From contig NZ_AUXY01000058.1 in NCBI RefSeq assembly GCF_001625695.1, positions 1-64,000 of the forward strand: DNA of 64,000 nucleotides. Reading direction: 5' to 3'. Shown piece by piece: positions 1 to 8,737 of this stretch. The notes beneath the pieces are model-generated. The model was not told where the DNA came from, searched no databases, and saw only the letters and a program-made list of their open reading frames with translations. The stretch's first letter is position 1, and the number at the start of each line of letters is the position of its first letter. Made by a program: the position numbers and the translations under genes. Source of the stretch: Pseudoalteromonas luteoviolacea H33-S. Its GTDB lineage: Bacteria; Pseudomonadota; Gammaproteobacteria; Enterobacterales; Alteromonadaceae.

Positions 1-328
1 TCAACTAGAAAATTTAATTTTTTAATTAACCTTTCAATTTAACTTTAACCTTCACTTTGCTCTTTGCTTTTCAGCGAGTTGCTCCGTGTCAGTGGGTGCG
101 CATTATAGGGAGATCCTAACTTTGATCAAGTGTTTTTTTAAGAAAACTTATAGAAAACACTTAAACGATTAAAAATCCGCCCGAAACGTGCAAAAACACA
201 AGCCTTGTCATCATTTTTTAATCAAAATGTCATGACTTTTCGAAAAAGGAATTTAAGTATTGTACATATTTGAGAAGTTGCAAGAAATTTCTTGGCGCGA
301 TCTTCACCACGCCAACATAACAAGGAGG
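1..328. other. Intergenic region: rRNA leader and ybbN 3' flank
   Basis: No gene seen. It holds the rrn P1-like promoter and the start of the rRNA leader at the left. On the right, just after the co-chaperone gene, is a weak stem (TTGGCG 292-297 with CGCCAA 310-315) with no clear T-run, at best a poor terminator. The middle is A/T-rich. Confidence 0.6.
94..129 (-). promoter_or_regulatory. rrn P1-type promoter reading out of the left edge
   Basis: On the minus strand a -35 TTGATC (124-129) and a perfect -10 TATAAT (102-107) are 16 bases apart, the short spacer typical of rRNA P1 promoters. The -10 lies in CTCCCTATAATGCGC and is followed by CACTGACACGGAGCAAC, nearly the same as the E. coli rrn P1 -10 and early leader. 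The GC-rich discriminator next to the -10 is the usual ppGpp-sensitive type. The A/T-rich stretch upstream (about 130-175) could be an UP element. An rRNA operon should therefore start beyond position 1; bases 1-93 would be its leader. The 16S gene itself is not visible. Confidence 0.85.
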
Positions 329-1186
329 TTAGTAAAGAAGACTATATAGTTTTCTACGGAAACTTGCCGCTGCTGCGTCACCTTCCGGTAAAGACGCAAT
401 AATGTCTAAAAAGCCTTTTCTTGCTTCACCAAAAGCTAGGTCTTTACTCAGGACTTTAAACAGTGAGTCTAAAGCATCTTCTTTTTTCCCTGCATCAACT
501 TGTGCTTGAGCTAGTTCGCATAATAAAGCTAAATCTTCAGGGTTTTGTTCAACAGCTTGCGTCAATCTTTTTATTTCAGGAGATTCCTGCGCCTCTTGCG
601 CTTGGATCAGCTTAGCTTGCAAGTTATTGTAATAAGCGTCATGTTGATCTTCTGGGATCGTCGCAAGTAATGCTGCAGCGTCCTCTGTTTTTTGTATTTG
701 AATGCAAATGTCTGCAAAAACCAAATTTACTCTAGGGTTACCTCTAGCAATATCATATGCCTGTTTAGCATGTGAGTACGCAGCATTTAAATCTCCTGCT
801 GTTAATGATTGTTTTGCTTGATCTAGCAAAATCAATTCTGGCGAAGGTAAATGCTCGGTAAGTACTTTCGTAATTTCTTCCTTTGTCTTAGCGCCAGCCA
901 ACACATCTACAGGCGAACCTGCCTTTAACACAACTATAGTAGGTAAGGCTTGTAAACCAACTTGCTGCGCTAACTGCCCTGCTAACGCCTGTTGAAGATC
1001 ACAATCTAACGTCGCAATGGTAATGCTACTTTTATACTGTGTTGCTAATTCGTCCAATATAGCAGCTTGAGCCGCGCAATCAGGGTGCTGAGCACTAAAA
1101 AAACTCAACAAGACAAGGTGATCTGCAGAGGAAGATGATAGTACCTGTTGGATATTTTCAGGCGTTAATGTAATTTTGTTTTCCAT
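329..1186 (-). CDS. cnoX: CnoX/YbbN-type thioredoxin-TPR co-chaperone
   Basis: 285 residues: a thioredoxin fold (about 5-110) followed by TPR-like helical repeats (about 115-285), the architecture and length of E. coli CnoX (YbbN). The usual WCGPC active site is replaced by SAQHPDC (31-37), leaving only Cys37; E. coli CnoX has SQHC at this place. The cis-proline region is present (ALPTIVVL). In E. coli, CnoX protects clients from over-oxidation after bleach stress and passes them to GroEL/ES and DnaK; that role is inferred from the family. It acts in the cytoplasm. Its stop lies just before an rRNA promoter pointing the same way. Confidence 0.85.
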   Translation of the reverse strand: MENKITLTPENIQQVLSSSSADHLVLLSFFSAQHPDCAAQAAILDELATQYKSSITIATLDCDLQQALAGQLAQQVGLQALPTIVVLKAGSPVDVLAGAKTKEEITKVLTEHLPSPELILLDQAKQSLTAGDLNAAYSHAKQAYDIARGNPRVNLVFADICIQIQKTEDAAALLATIPEDQHDAYYNNLQAKLIQAQEAQESPEIKRLTQAVEQNPEDLALLCELAQAQVDAGKKEDALDSLFKVLSKDLAFGEARKGFLDIIASLPEGDAAAASFRRKLYSLLY

Positions 1187-1262
1187 AAATAAGGCGTTCT
1201 TAATTTAGATTCTAATAGCTATATAGTGTCTTGTTTGTACTTTACAAGGTAATTATCACTAA

Positions 1263-3200
1263 CTATTTACTTTTTCCTTTCGTATAAGCTGACTTACGAC
1301 GGTTTTTACGGTAACTGCCTTTCTTTTTGAAAGCACTTGTTGTTGAGATCCCTTTTAATGCGTCTGTATTAATTGTTTGAGATAGCCCCACGAGTTCAGA
1401 CAGCTCATTTTGCAGCGGTAACATAAACTGATTATAAGAAGCCGCCTTTTGCGCAATGTTTGTTAATTGCGATTCCCACAGCGCTGTTCTATCAGGCAGT
1501 GATAGGTTATTGGGGATTGTGTTAATAAGCCCGCGTCCTAGCTCTGTAGACTTAATCGACTTCCCTTCTCTACTTAAAAAGTTCCTTTTAAAAAGAAGCT
1601 CTATGATACCTGCACGTGTAGCTTCGGTTCCTAAGCCGTCTGTTTCTTTCAGCACTTTTTTAATATCACTGTCTTTTACATAACGAGCAATACCCGTCAT
1701 GGCACTTAATAATGTCGCCTCTGTATAAAAGTTTGGGGGTTGTGTATGTTTTTCCATTACTACACCATCTGTGCAGTGTAATGGCTCACCAACTTCAAGC
1801 ATCGGTAGTTGCTTTTTATCCTCTGACTCTTTTTTATTTGATTGATACAAAACCTTAAAGCCCATATCGATCACCGTATCTGCTTTGGCTATAAACTTAC
1901 CACCAGAGATCTGTATATGCGCTTTAGTTTGAGAATATAAGTAAGCAGAGTAAAACTGTGCTAAATACTGCCTACAGATCAATCCATAAACTTGCAGCTC
2001 ATGATGACCCAGCTGCGCTGTTTTTAGTTGTTTCTTTGTTGGTATGATTGCGTGATGAGCTTCTACTTTTTTATCATTCCAGCATTTACTTTTTAAGCTT
2101 AAGTCCGCATTGTTGATATGCGACTCTTTTTCACCCTTGTTGTTAAGCATTGCTGCTAATATGTCATTGCGCTCACTGTAATGATCTTTAGGTAAATATC
2201 GGTTATCTGATCTAGGATAAGTAATTAATTTATGCTTTTCATATAAGGATTGGCAGATATCTAATACTTGCTTGGCTGACATAGCAAATCGCTTATTTGC
2301 ATCGATTTGCAAAGCTGATAAGTTATATGGCAACGGCGGATTTTGCTTTTTAGGTATTTGCTCCAGTTCAGTTAGGTCTGCCGGTTTATCTTTTATTCTA
2401 CTCGCTACATTCTCTGCCAGAGATTTCAATAACACCCGCTTTTCTTCATCCATGTAAGGTAAACAAGCCTCACTGGGGATCCACTTAGCTTCAAACTGCT
2501 CACCTGTCTGCTTTTGCAGTATTGCTATCACTTCATAAAACGGTTTTGAGACAAAGTTTTCAATTTCTTCATCTCTGCGCACAACCAAACCTAATACAGG
2601 CGTTTGTACCCGTCCAACTGATAGCACACCTTGAATACCTGCTTTTTGCCCAGCTAAGGTAAATGCACGAGTCAAATTCATTCCATACAACCAGTCTGCT
2701 CTTGCCCTAGCTAACGCAGAGATGCTCAAAGGCATGAATTCAGTGTTAGATTTAGATTGGTTAAGCGCTTTTTTTACTGCACTGGGGTTTAAATCACTTA
2801 TTAGTACACGCTCAACTGATGATTTTTTTGCTTGTGAAAGTTTAGCCTCTTGGATCACTTCATCAACAAGTAGCTGACCTTCTCTATCTGGGTCTCCAGC
2901 GTGGACTAAAACATTCGCCTTTTTTATTAACCGCTTAACAGTAGATAACTGTTTTTTTGTTTTTGGTTTAGCTTTAAATTTCCACTCTGAAGGCACAATG
3001 GGTAAATCTTGGATCAGCCACTTTTTATAGCGCTCATCATAATCTTCTGGTTCTGCTTGCTCTAACAGATGGCCAATACACCAAGTAACGCAATCACCAT
3101 TGCCTAACTCTATAAACCCATCCTGCTTTTTATGGGGTTTTGGTAGTACATCGGCAATTGCTCGCCCAAGTGAAGGTTTTTCTGCGATATAGAGCTTCAT
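1263..3200 (-). CDS. topB: DNA topoisomerase III
   Basis: Type IA topoisomerase. The start chosen is the fourth codon of the longest frame (MKLYIAEKPSLGRAI). It gives 645 residues and puts the Toprim acidic motif DPDREG at 103-108 and the catalytic tyrosine (LITYPRSD) at Tyr328, the same numbers as in E. coli TopB. The C-terminus is basic (KKKGSYRKNRRKS), fitting single-strand DNA binding. The enzyme resolves precatenanes and recombination intermediates, acting with RecQ-type helicases in known systems. An unusually good LexA box lies 10 bases upstream of this start, so SOS control is likely. It appears to be transcribed alone. Confidence 0.95.
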   Translation of the reverse strand: MKLYIAEKPSLGRAIADVLPKPHKKQDGFIELGNGDCVTWCIGHLLEQAEPEDYDERYKKWLIQDLPIVPSEWKFKAKPKTKKQLSTVKRLIKKANVLVHAGDPDREGQLLVDEVIQEAKLSQAKKSSVERVLISDLNPSAVKKALNQSKSNTEFMPLSISALARARADWLYGMNLTRAFTLAGQKAGIQGVLSVGRVQTPVLGLVVRRDEEIENFVSKPFYEVIAILQKQTGEQFEAKWIPSEACLPYMDEEKRVLLKSLAENVASRIKDKPADLTELEQIPKKQNPPLPYNLSALQIDANKRFAMSAKQVLDICQSLYEKHKLITYPRSDNRYLPKDHYSERNDILAAMLNNKGEKESHINNADLSLKSKCWNDKKVEAHHAIIPTKKQLKTAQLGHHELQVYGLICRQYLAQFYSAYLYSQTKAHIQISGGKFIAKADTVIDMGFKVLYQSNKKESEDKKQLPMLEVGEPLHCTDGVVMEKHTQPPNFYTEATLLSAMTGIARYVKDSDIKKVLKETDGLGTEATRAGIIELLFKRNFLSREGKSIKSTELGRGLINTIPNNLSLPDRTALWESQLTNIAQKAASYNQFMLPLQNELSELVGLSQTINTDALKGISTTSAFKKKGSYRKNRRKSAYTKGKSK

Positions 3201-3210
3201 AAAATTCATT

Positions 3211-3230
3211 TACTGTATATAATTACAGTC
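3211..3230 (-). promoter_or_regulatory. LexA (SOS) box upstream of topB
   Basis: The plus strand reads TACTGTATATAATTACAGTC: CTGT (3213-3216), eight A/T bases, ACAG (3225-3228). This fits the gammaproteobacterial LexA consensus CTGT-N8-ACAG with the correct spacing and an A/T-only core. It abuts a possible -10 (TAGAAT on the minus strand, 3231-3236) and ends 10 bases before the topB ATG, so bound LexA would block initiation. Binding is inferred. Confidence 0.8.
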
Positions 3231-3336
3231 ATTCTAGCCAACTCATTTAAACAAATCTAGGGTCTGCAAATAATTGCGTCTTTTACTAAATAAGAAACTC
3301 GCTATTTTTATCAAAAACTGCCCGTACTAGTGGGAG

Positions 3337-5451
3337 TTATGTCTTCAGCAAATTTAACTGCCCATGTTTTTGCTCGACCAATTGAGTCATCATACTCGCT
3401 GCCAGCTCGACCTCGTCAGCAAACTGCGATAACTCACGAGCTGCATCAGCAATACTCGTCGTATTTGTATTAACTTCTTCTGTTACCATGCTTTGCTCTT
3501 CAGCAGAGGTTGCTATTTGAGTCACTTCATGGGAGATAGTATGTAGTTCAGCCACAAGTCCTTTCATGGTGCTTGCTGCCTCCCGGCTTAAAAGTGTTGC
3601 ATCACGGCCCTTGTTCACCGTATGTTCGATTATCTCTTCAGACCCTTTAATTTCGCTTTGTAAATTTTCAATCAATTTTGCAATATCATCGGTCGACGCT
3701 TGTGTTTTAGATGCTAAAGAACGTACTTCATCTGCTACCACTGCAAACCCTCTGCCCTGCTCTCCAGCTCGCGCTGCTTCTATCGCTGCATTTAATGCCA
3801 ATAGGTTCGTTTGCTCTGCTATCGCTCTGATCACATCCAAGATTTGTGAAATATCATTACTGCGTTTAGCAACCTTATTAAATGCGGACTGAGCGAACGA
3901 AACTTGATCTGCAATCTCTTCAACCGTACTCGTTGTCGAAACGATTTTGCGCTCACATTCATTGACTGTTCCAACAGCTTTATCTGTTGTAGACGCTGCT
4001 TGTTCACAAGCTCTGGCCACTTCATTGGCCGTCGCGCTAAGCTCATTAATTGCTGTCACAACACTATCGATCTCAATATGTTGATTTGATACTTTATTTT
4101 TTATATTGATTGCCGCCTCTGTCGTAACATATGACTGTTGATACGACTGCTGGGCGAGCCCTTTTAGATCCTCGATCATGTGCCTTAATTTATTTGTAAA
4201 TAGATTAAAGCCATTCGCCAAAGAGATTAATTCTGCGTGATGCGTAACATCAAGCTTATGTGTTAGGTCCCCTTCACTGGAGGCAAGATTAGAAACCCGT
4301 GATTGAATATATGAAAGAGGTTTGGTGATCGTATTGATCAAGAAGATACTCAAAGCCAAAGCCACACTGACAATCACTATTCCCAGCATCAACATCCAGC
4401 TCCCAAGGTCTTCAGTGGACTGATGCAACTGCTTTTCAAGCATAAAGGCTGAAGATAAAACTTCTTGCTTTGGGACCTCAATTACTAAAGACCAGACCGT
4501 ATTCGCCAATTGAATCTTGATTGGACTGGCAACAAAAATGGAATTGCCAACTTCTTGATAGCCTGTATTCGTATGCAAAGATGTTAGTTGCTCAGCAAGT
4601 GTACTTTCTAAAATTTCAGTGAGAGGTTTACCCAAACTATCATGATGATGACTTGCACCTGCAACCAAGCCAAGTTCACTGAGTAATAATACCTTTCCTT
4701 GTCCCTGATAAAGCTGACTTGAAAGTTCTTGCACTAATCTCTGTAGACTTGGCAAGTTGACATCCACACCAATAATTCCCTTAAATCGTCCATGTTGTGT
4801 AATAGGCACAGTCAGTGATGTCATCAACATTTCATTGCCTTTGGAAATTTCGTATAGATACGGCTCCATAATGCATGGCAATTTACTTTCTTTTGCACAT
4901 AAATACCATTCAGCCTCACGTATACCATAGCGATTGAGCGCTTCTGAATATTTTGCTGAGGAGGACATGACGCTATGTTGAGTAATACCCACATTATCCT
5001 GAGTAAAATACATTTCAAGTGCGCCACTCCCTAAAACCGAGTGCGCAGCATCATTAGTAAAATGCGCATCTTTCTGATCATAGGCATTTTCTTCAAAATG
5101 CACATATACAGAAGAAATATCTGGGCTTGCTTTCAAGGCACCTTTAAGCATTGATTGAATATCACTACGAGCAAGAGGAGCTGTTAATGTCGACTCTAAT
5201 GCACCCACCAATGTATTTGGTACACGATATGCGGAGTTTAAAAACGCAGCAATTTTCTGTGCGTAATAATCTCCTTGAGCAGCCAAGCGGCTATTAATTT
5301 CCGATAGAATTACAGATTGTATTTGCTCACTTTGTTTTTTATTTTCATCTTGTAAATGCAACCATGTTGTTATCACGAGCATTGCTATTACTGCCATTAT
5401 TATCGTAATAACAAAGCACATGAGTTTGTATTTAATTGAGATTTGTCGCAT
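3337..5451 (-). CDS. Methyl-accepting chemotaxis protein with dCache-like sensor
   Basis: A 704-residue transmembrane chemoreceptor. TM1 is near residues 8-28, followed by a long periplasmic double-Cache-like region (about 30-340, with the DVNLP-type signature [11 protein letters not shown]), TM2 (about 345-370), HAMP (about 365-420) and the methyl-accepting signalling domain, whose hairpin tip reads [19 protein letters not shown]. Cache receptors commonly sense amino acids or organic acids, but the ligand here is unknown. The longest frame starts at a GTG 11 codons upstream; I chose the ATG preceded by ACAAGG. It is transcribed alone, downstream of the mrp operon terminator. Confidence 0.93.
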   Translation of the reverse strand: MRQISIKYKLMCFVITIIMAVIAMLVITTWLHLQDENKKQSEQIQSVILSEINSRLAAQGDYYAQKIAAFLNSAYRVPNTLVGALESTLTAPLARSDIQSMLKGALKASPDISSVYVHFEENAYDQKDAHFTNDAAHSVLGSGALEMYFTQDNVGITQHSVMSSSAKYSEALNRYGIREAEWYLCAKESKLPCIMEPYLYEISKGNEMLMTSLTVPITQHGRFKGIIGVDVNLPSLQRLVQELSSQLYQGQGKVLLLSELGLVAGASHHHDSLGKPLTEILESTLAEQLTSLHTNTGYQEVGNSIFVASPIKIQLANTVWSLVIEVPKQEVLSSAFMLEKQLHQSTEDLGSWMLMLGIVIVSVALALSIFLINTITKPLSYIQSRVSNLASSEGDLTHKLDVTHHAELISLANGFNLFTNKLRHMIEDLKGLAQQSYQQSYVTTEAAINIKNKVSNQHIEIDSVVTAINELSATANEVARACEQAASTTDKAVGTVNECERKIVSTTSTVEEIADQVSFAQSAFNKVAKRSNDISQILDVIRAIAEQTNLLALNAAIEAARAGEQGRGFAVVADEVRSLASKTQASTDDIAKLIENLQSEIKGSEEIIEHTVNKGRDATLLSREAASTMKGLVAELHTISHEVTQIATSAEEQSMVTEEVNTNTTSIADAARELSQFADEVELAASMMTQLVEQKHGQLNLLKT

Positions 5452-5680
5452 AAATGACCTTGTAATTCTAATTTGACTAACCACAGGTGAGTCTAAAAAC
5501 GCACGAAGAGTGAACTGTTAGAAGTTGGTTCTTTAATTTCTAGAATTGATTATGCTACAGAAATATTAAAGATTAATTGACAATAAGTGTTTAAATTGAA
5601 ATGTGCAAGAATAAATTAATCTGGATTAATTGTTTATTAAGAATATAAATATTTAAGAATAAAGTGATAGGGTAAGAAAT

Positions 5681-5704
5681 AAAACTGGGTGCCGACACAC
5701 CCAG
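5681..5704 (-). terminator. Rho-independent terminator of the mrp operon
   Basis: CTGGGTG (5685-5691) pairs with CACCCAG (5698-5704) around a 6-base loop. On the minus strand the stem is followed by TTTTATTTC. It lies directly after the mrpG stop. Confidence 0.85.
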
Positions 5705-5718
5705 CTTAATATAAGGGT

Positions 5719-6045
5719 TTAATCTTCTTCTATGTTGTCTTTGCCAGTCGTCTTATCAGTAGAATCAATTCGGTGGTGAATTGCAGACTTAATCAACATA
5801 TAACCACTGATTGGCGCGGTAATAAGTAAAAACAAAGAAATTAGAATCTCTTTTAAACTAAGCCCATCACCATATTCACTGTAATGTGCCATCGCGGCAA
5901 AAAGCAAACATGCCATGCCTAAAGTGGTTGCTTTAGTCGGCCCATGTAGGCGCATGAAAAAGTCTGGCATTTTTACCAAACCGATTGAGCCTACTAGTAC
6001 CAAAACCCCACCCATTAAGAGCAAAACTGAAATTACAATATCCAC
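5719..6045 (-). CDS. mrpG: Mrp-type Na+(K+)/H+ antiporter subunit G
   Basis: 108 residues with three predicted membrane segments and the subunit G signature around GLVKMPDFFMRLHGPTKATT. It is the last subunit of the complete Mrp (Mnh/Pha) antiporter. Subunit G is small and needed for complex assembly. The C-terminal tail is charged (TDKTTGKDNIEED). It starts 12 bases after mrpF and is followed by a strong terminator. Confidence 0.93.
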   Translation of the reverse strand: MDIVISVLLLMGGVLVLVGSIGLVKMPDFFMRLHGPTKATTLGMACLLFAAMAHYSEYGDGLSLKEILISLFLLITAPISGYMLIKSAIHHRIDSTDKTTGKDNIEED

Positions 6046-6057
6046 TTACATGGCCTC

Positions 6058-6327
6058 CTATTCAATAATATCGCCACGAAGCAGGTATTTACACACGGCA
6101 ACCGTACTAACAAAGCCAAGTAAAGCAATTAACAACGCAGCTTCAAAATACAGCGACGTCCCCATGTTCATTCCATATAGAATAATTAACGCAATGGTAT
6201 TAATGTACATGGTATCCAGTGCCAAAATTCTGTCTGGCACTGATGGGCCAACGACTAAGCGCCATAAGTTCAACAGTAGCGCCAAACCAATCATGGCAAA
6301 AACAATTAAGATGATCGTGTCTAACAT
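6058..6327 (-). CDS. mrpF: Mrp-type Na+(K+)/H+ antiporter subunit F
   Basis: 89 residues with three membrane helices and the family motif VGPSVPDRILALDT. Subunit F is part of the cation-translocating side of the Mrp complex in known structures. Its start overlaps the end of mrpE by 7 bases, so translation is probably coupled. Confidence 0.93.
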   Translation of the reverse strand: MLDTIILIVFAMIGLALLLNLWRLVVGPSVPDRILALDTMYINTIALIILYGMNMGTSLYFEAALLIALLGFVSTVAVCKYLLRGDIIE

Positions 6328-6857
6328 TCAAAGATCTCCTTCAAAGGTGCCTCATAACGAGATTTAATGGTATTGATCAACGCTTGCTCATCATCCAAAT
6401 CTAAAACGTGGATAAGTAAGTATTTTTGACAATTCGGTGCTTCACCCTCAACTGTCTCTGGCCAAGGGTATACCTCAGCACTAACAGTACCTGGCGTTAA
6501 CGATACCGTGCTCGCTAGAATTGTGATAGGCATAGCCTCATTTAAATCTAGTGGCACTTTTACAAAACCCGGCTTCAGCTTTTTAGTCGGACCTAAAATC
6601 TTAATCGCAACTTCAATATTTGCAGTCAAGATATCATACAAAACCAACATTAAGTGGCTCAGCGCTCTAAACGGTCTCACAACCAGAGGTTGCTTGGTTC
6701 TAAAAGGGTGTGTGATCAATGGGATCACAATCGCCAAAATTAACCCTAAAATAACATGACCGAGGGCAACAGTATTATTGAGTAATAGCCACACCGAAAA
6801 TAACAGCAAACTTCTAAACGGAGTAGGTAACCATTTGTATTTAGCTTCTAATCTCAT
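6321..6857 (-). CDS. mrpE: Mrp-type Na+(K+)/H+ antiporter subunit E
   Basis: 178 residues with two or three N-terminal membrane helices and the conserved cytoplasmic part (NSLTPGT-like ASTVSLTPGTVSAEV, then LLIHVLDL). Subunit E is needed for antiport activity in several bacteria. Its start immediately follows the mrpD stop and its end overlaps mrpF, as expected in a tightly packed operon. Confidence 0.94.
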   Translation of the reverse strand: MRLEAKYKWLPTPFRSLLLFSVWLLLNNTVALGHVILGLILAIVIPLITHPFRTKQPLVVRPFRALSHLMLVLYDILTANIEVAIKILGPTKKLKPGFVKVPLDLNEAMPITILASTVSLTPGTVSAEVYPWPETVEGEAPNCQKYLLIHVLDLDDEQALINTIKSRYEAPLKEIFEC

Positions 6858-8369
6858 TTACTTGCCTCCTAATACATGTTGGATAAGGCCGTAAAAGTTG
6901 TGCAGTTCAACTGCTGCAAACTGAGCATAGTCAGTAACTGGGCCTGCAAAGATAACCATCAATGGAGACGCCGCAACCAACATCAACACGGCAACCATCT
7001 GCACAGGATGTGCCTTTTCTTCGGTATTCGCTTCACCTTTACCGGTGTGATGCCAAAAAACAGTACTACCGGCTTTTGATACGGAAACCAATACTGCTAG
7101 ACTAGCAATTAAGTAAATTGGCCAGAACCAATGTCCGTGTGCTGACTCCAACGTTGATTCTAAGATCCAAACTTTACCAATAAAACCTGACAACGGAGGC
7201 ATGCCAATGACGGTTACTGCCGCAAAAATAAATGCACCACCAAGGAACAACGGCTGCGCTACAGGACGACCCGCTGTTATACGGTCGCTCACTTTACCCC
7301 TTTGCTTACCCACTAAATCAGCAATTAAGAATAAAGCTGCTGAGACAAGTGTTGAATGAACTAAGTAATAGATTGCTGCGGCGCTGCTATCAACTGTTTG
7401 TGCAGCGACAAGTGCCACCAAGGTGCCAACAGAAACTACCACTAAGTTTGCAACCATCTTACGAAGATCTTGGCTTGCAAGCACACCGATTGCGCCCATT
7501 ACGATAGTTGCCAGCGCAAGCCACCACAACCAATGTTGTGCCATATGGCTCAACTCTCCTGCTTGCTCACCAAAAATTAAGGTGTAAACGCGCATCATTG
7601 AATACACACCAACCTTAGTCATGATAGCAAACAAAGCAGCAACAACTGGCATTGCTGTCGAGTAAGTATTTGGTAACCACAAATGAAGCGGTAATAAAGC
7701 ACCTTTTAGAGCAAATACGACCAGCAACAACAAGCCACCTATTTTAGCCAGATATACATCATCGCCTTGTAATTCCATCACGCGTGTTGCCATATCGGCC
7801 ATATTTAATGTACCCAAAGTACCGTATAAAATACCAAGGGCAATTAGAAACACAGATGAACCAACCAAGTTTAAAATAACATATTGCAATGCTGCACGGG
7901 TATTGCGTTTATCGCCACCATGCATCAGCAATGAATAGGATGCAATCAACAATACTTCAAAGAAAACAAATAGGTTGAATGCGTCTCCCGTCAAGAAGGC
8001 ACCGTTCACACCTAAAATTAAGAAGTGTAAAAGCGGGTGGAAAAAACTACCTTGCTCGTCATCACCAGCACAGCTATAAAGCGCACAAACTAAGCCTAAA
8101 AACGACGTAAGCGAGACCAGTAAAGTTGAGATAGGATCCGCAACCAACACAATACCAAATGGCGCTGACCAATCACCAATAGCGTACACTTGCGTCCCAT
8201 TAACTTTTACATAAGCAAGCAACGACACAGATACCACTGTCGTTATCAAGCCCATCAAAACAGAGACGTAACGCCTAATTTTTAAATTTTTTCCACATGG
8301 CGGCATCAGCATAAGCACTGCCGCCAACATAGGTAATAAAACAGGTAAAGAAGTTAAATGTTGACTCAT
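6858..8369 (-). CDS. mrpD: Mrp-type Na+(K+)/H+ antiporter subunit D
   Basis: 503 residues, about 14 membrane helices, homologous to the NuoL/M/N subunits of complex I. The residues thought to carry protons are present: Glu138 (FVFFEVLL) and Lys222 (FALKGALLPLHLWLP). With MrpA it forms the proton and cation path. It overlaps mrpC by 4 bases. Confidence 0.95.
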   Translation of the reverse strand: MSQHLTSLPVLLPMLAAVLMLMPPCGKNLKIRRYVSVLMGLITTVVSVSLLAYVKVNGTQVYAIGDWSAPFGIVLVADPISTLLVSLTSFLGLVCALYSCAGDDEQGSFFHPLLHFLILGVNGAFLTGDAFNLFVFFEVLLIASYSLLMHGGDKRNTRAALQYVILNLVGSSVFLIALGILYGTLGTLNMADMATRVMELQGDDVYLAKIGGLLLLVVFALKGALLPLHLWLPNTYSTAMPVVAALFAIMTKVGVYSMMRVYTLIFGEQAGELSHMAQHWLWWLALATIVMGAIGVLASQDLRKMVANLVVVSVGTLVALVAAQTVDSSAAAIYYLVHSTLVSAALFLIADLVGKQRGKVSDRITAGRPVAQPLFLGGAFIFAAVTVIGMPPLSGFIGKVWILESTLESAHGHWFWPIYLIASLAVLVSVSKAGSTVFWHHTGKGEANTEEKAHPVQMVAVLMLVAASPLMVIFAGPVTDYAQFAAVELHNFYGLIQHVLGGK

Positions 8370-8737
8370 GCTTTACCCTGCTCCTTCGCCTGACGAGAAT
8401 TTGTTTTTGATTTATCAGGCACTACCCCATTGACGTGATCATTACCTAAATCAGCACGACCACGGATCGCTAAAATCACCACAAATGCAGTCATCGCAAA
8501 GCCAATTACGATGGCTGTTAAAACTAATGCCTGTGGCAGCGGATCTGCATAACTTTCGCTGTAACCAAGCACAGCGGCTTGGTTCATAGACAAACGTCCT
8601 GATGCAAATAAAAACAAATTAACTGCGTACGAGAGCATGGTTAAACCAAGGACAACCGGGAACGTTCTTGCACGTAAAATCAAAAATACACCGCAGGCCA
8701 CTAAGAGGCCCACGCATGAAGAATACAAAAGCTCCAT
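8366..8737 (-). CDS. mrpC: Mrp-type Na+(K+)/H+ antiporter subunit C
   Basis: 123 residues, three membrane helices, a NuoK-like subunit (GLTMLSYAVNLFLFASG; DPLPQALVLTAIVIGFA). Its ATG shares a base with the mrpA stop (TAATG), so translation is coupled. It has a longer charged C-terminal tail than NuoK. Confidence 0.94.
   Translation of the reverse strand: MELLYSSCVGLLVACGVFLILRARTFPVVLGLTMLSYAVNLFLFASGRLSMNQAAVLGYSESYADPLPQALVLTAIVIGFAMTAFVVILAIRGRADLGNDHVNGVVPDKSKTNSRQAKEQGKA

Noticed and set aside
5452..5484. Longer N-terminus of the chemoreceptor from a GTG
   Set aside because: The ATG 11 codons later has a good ACAAGG ribosome-binding site and puts the first membrane helix at the usual distance from the start.
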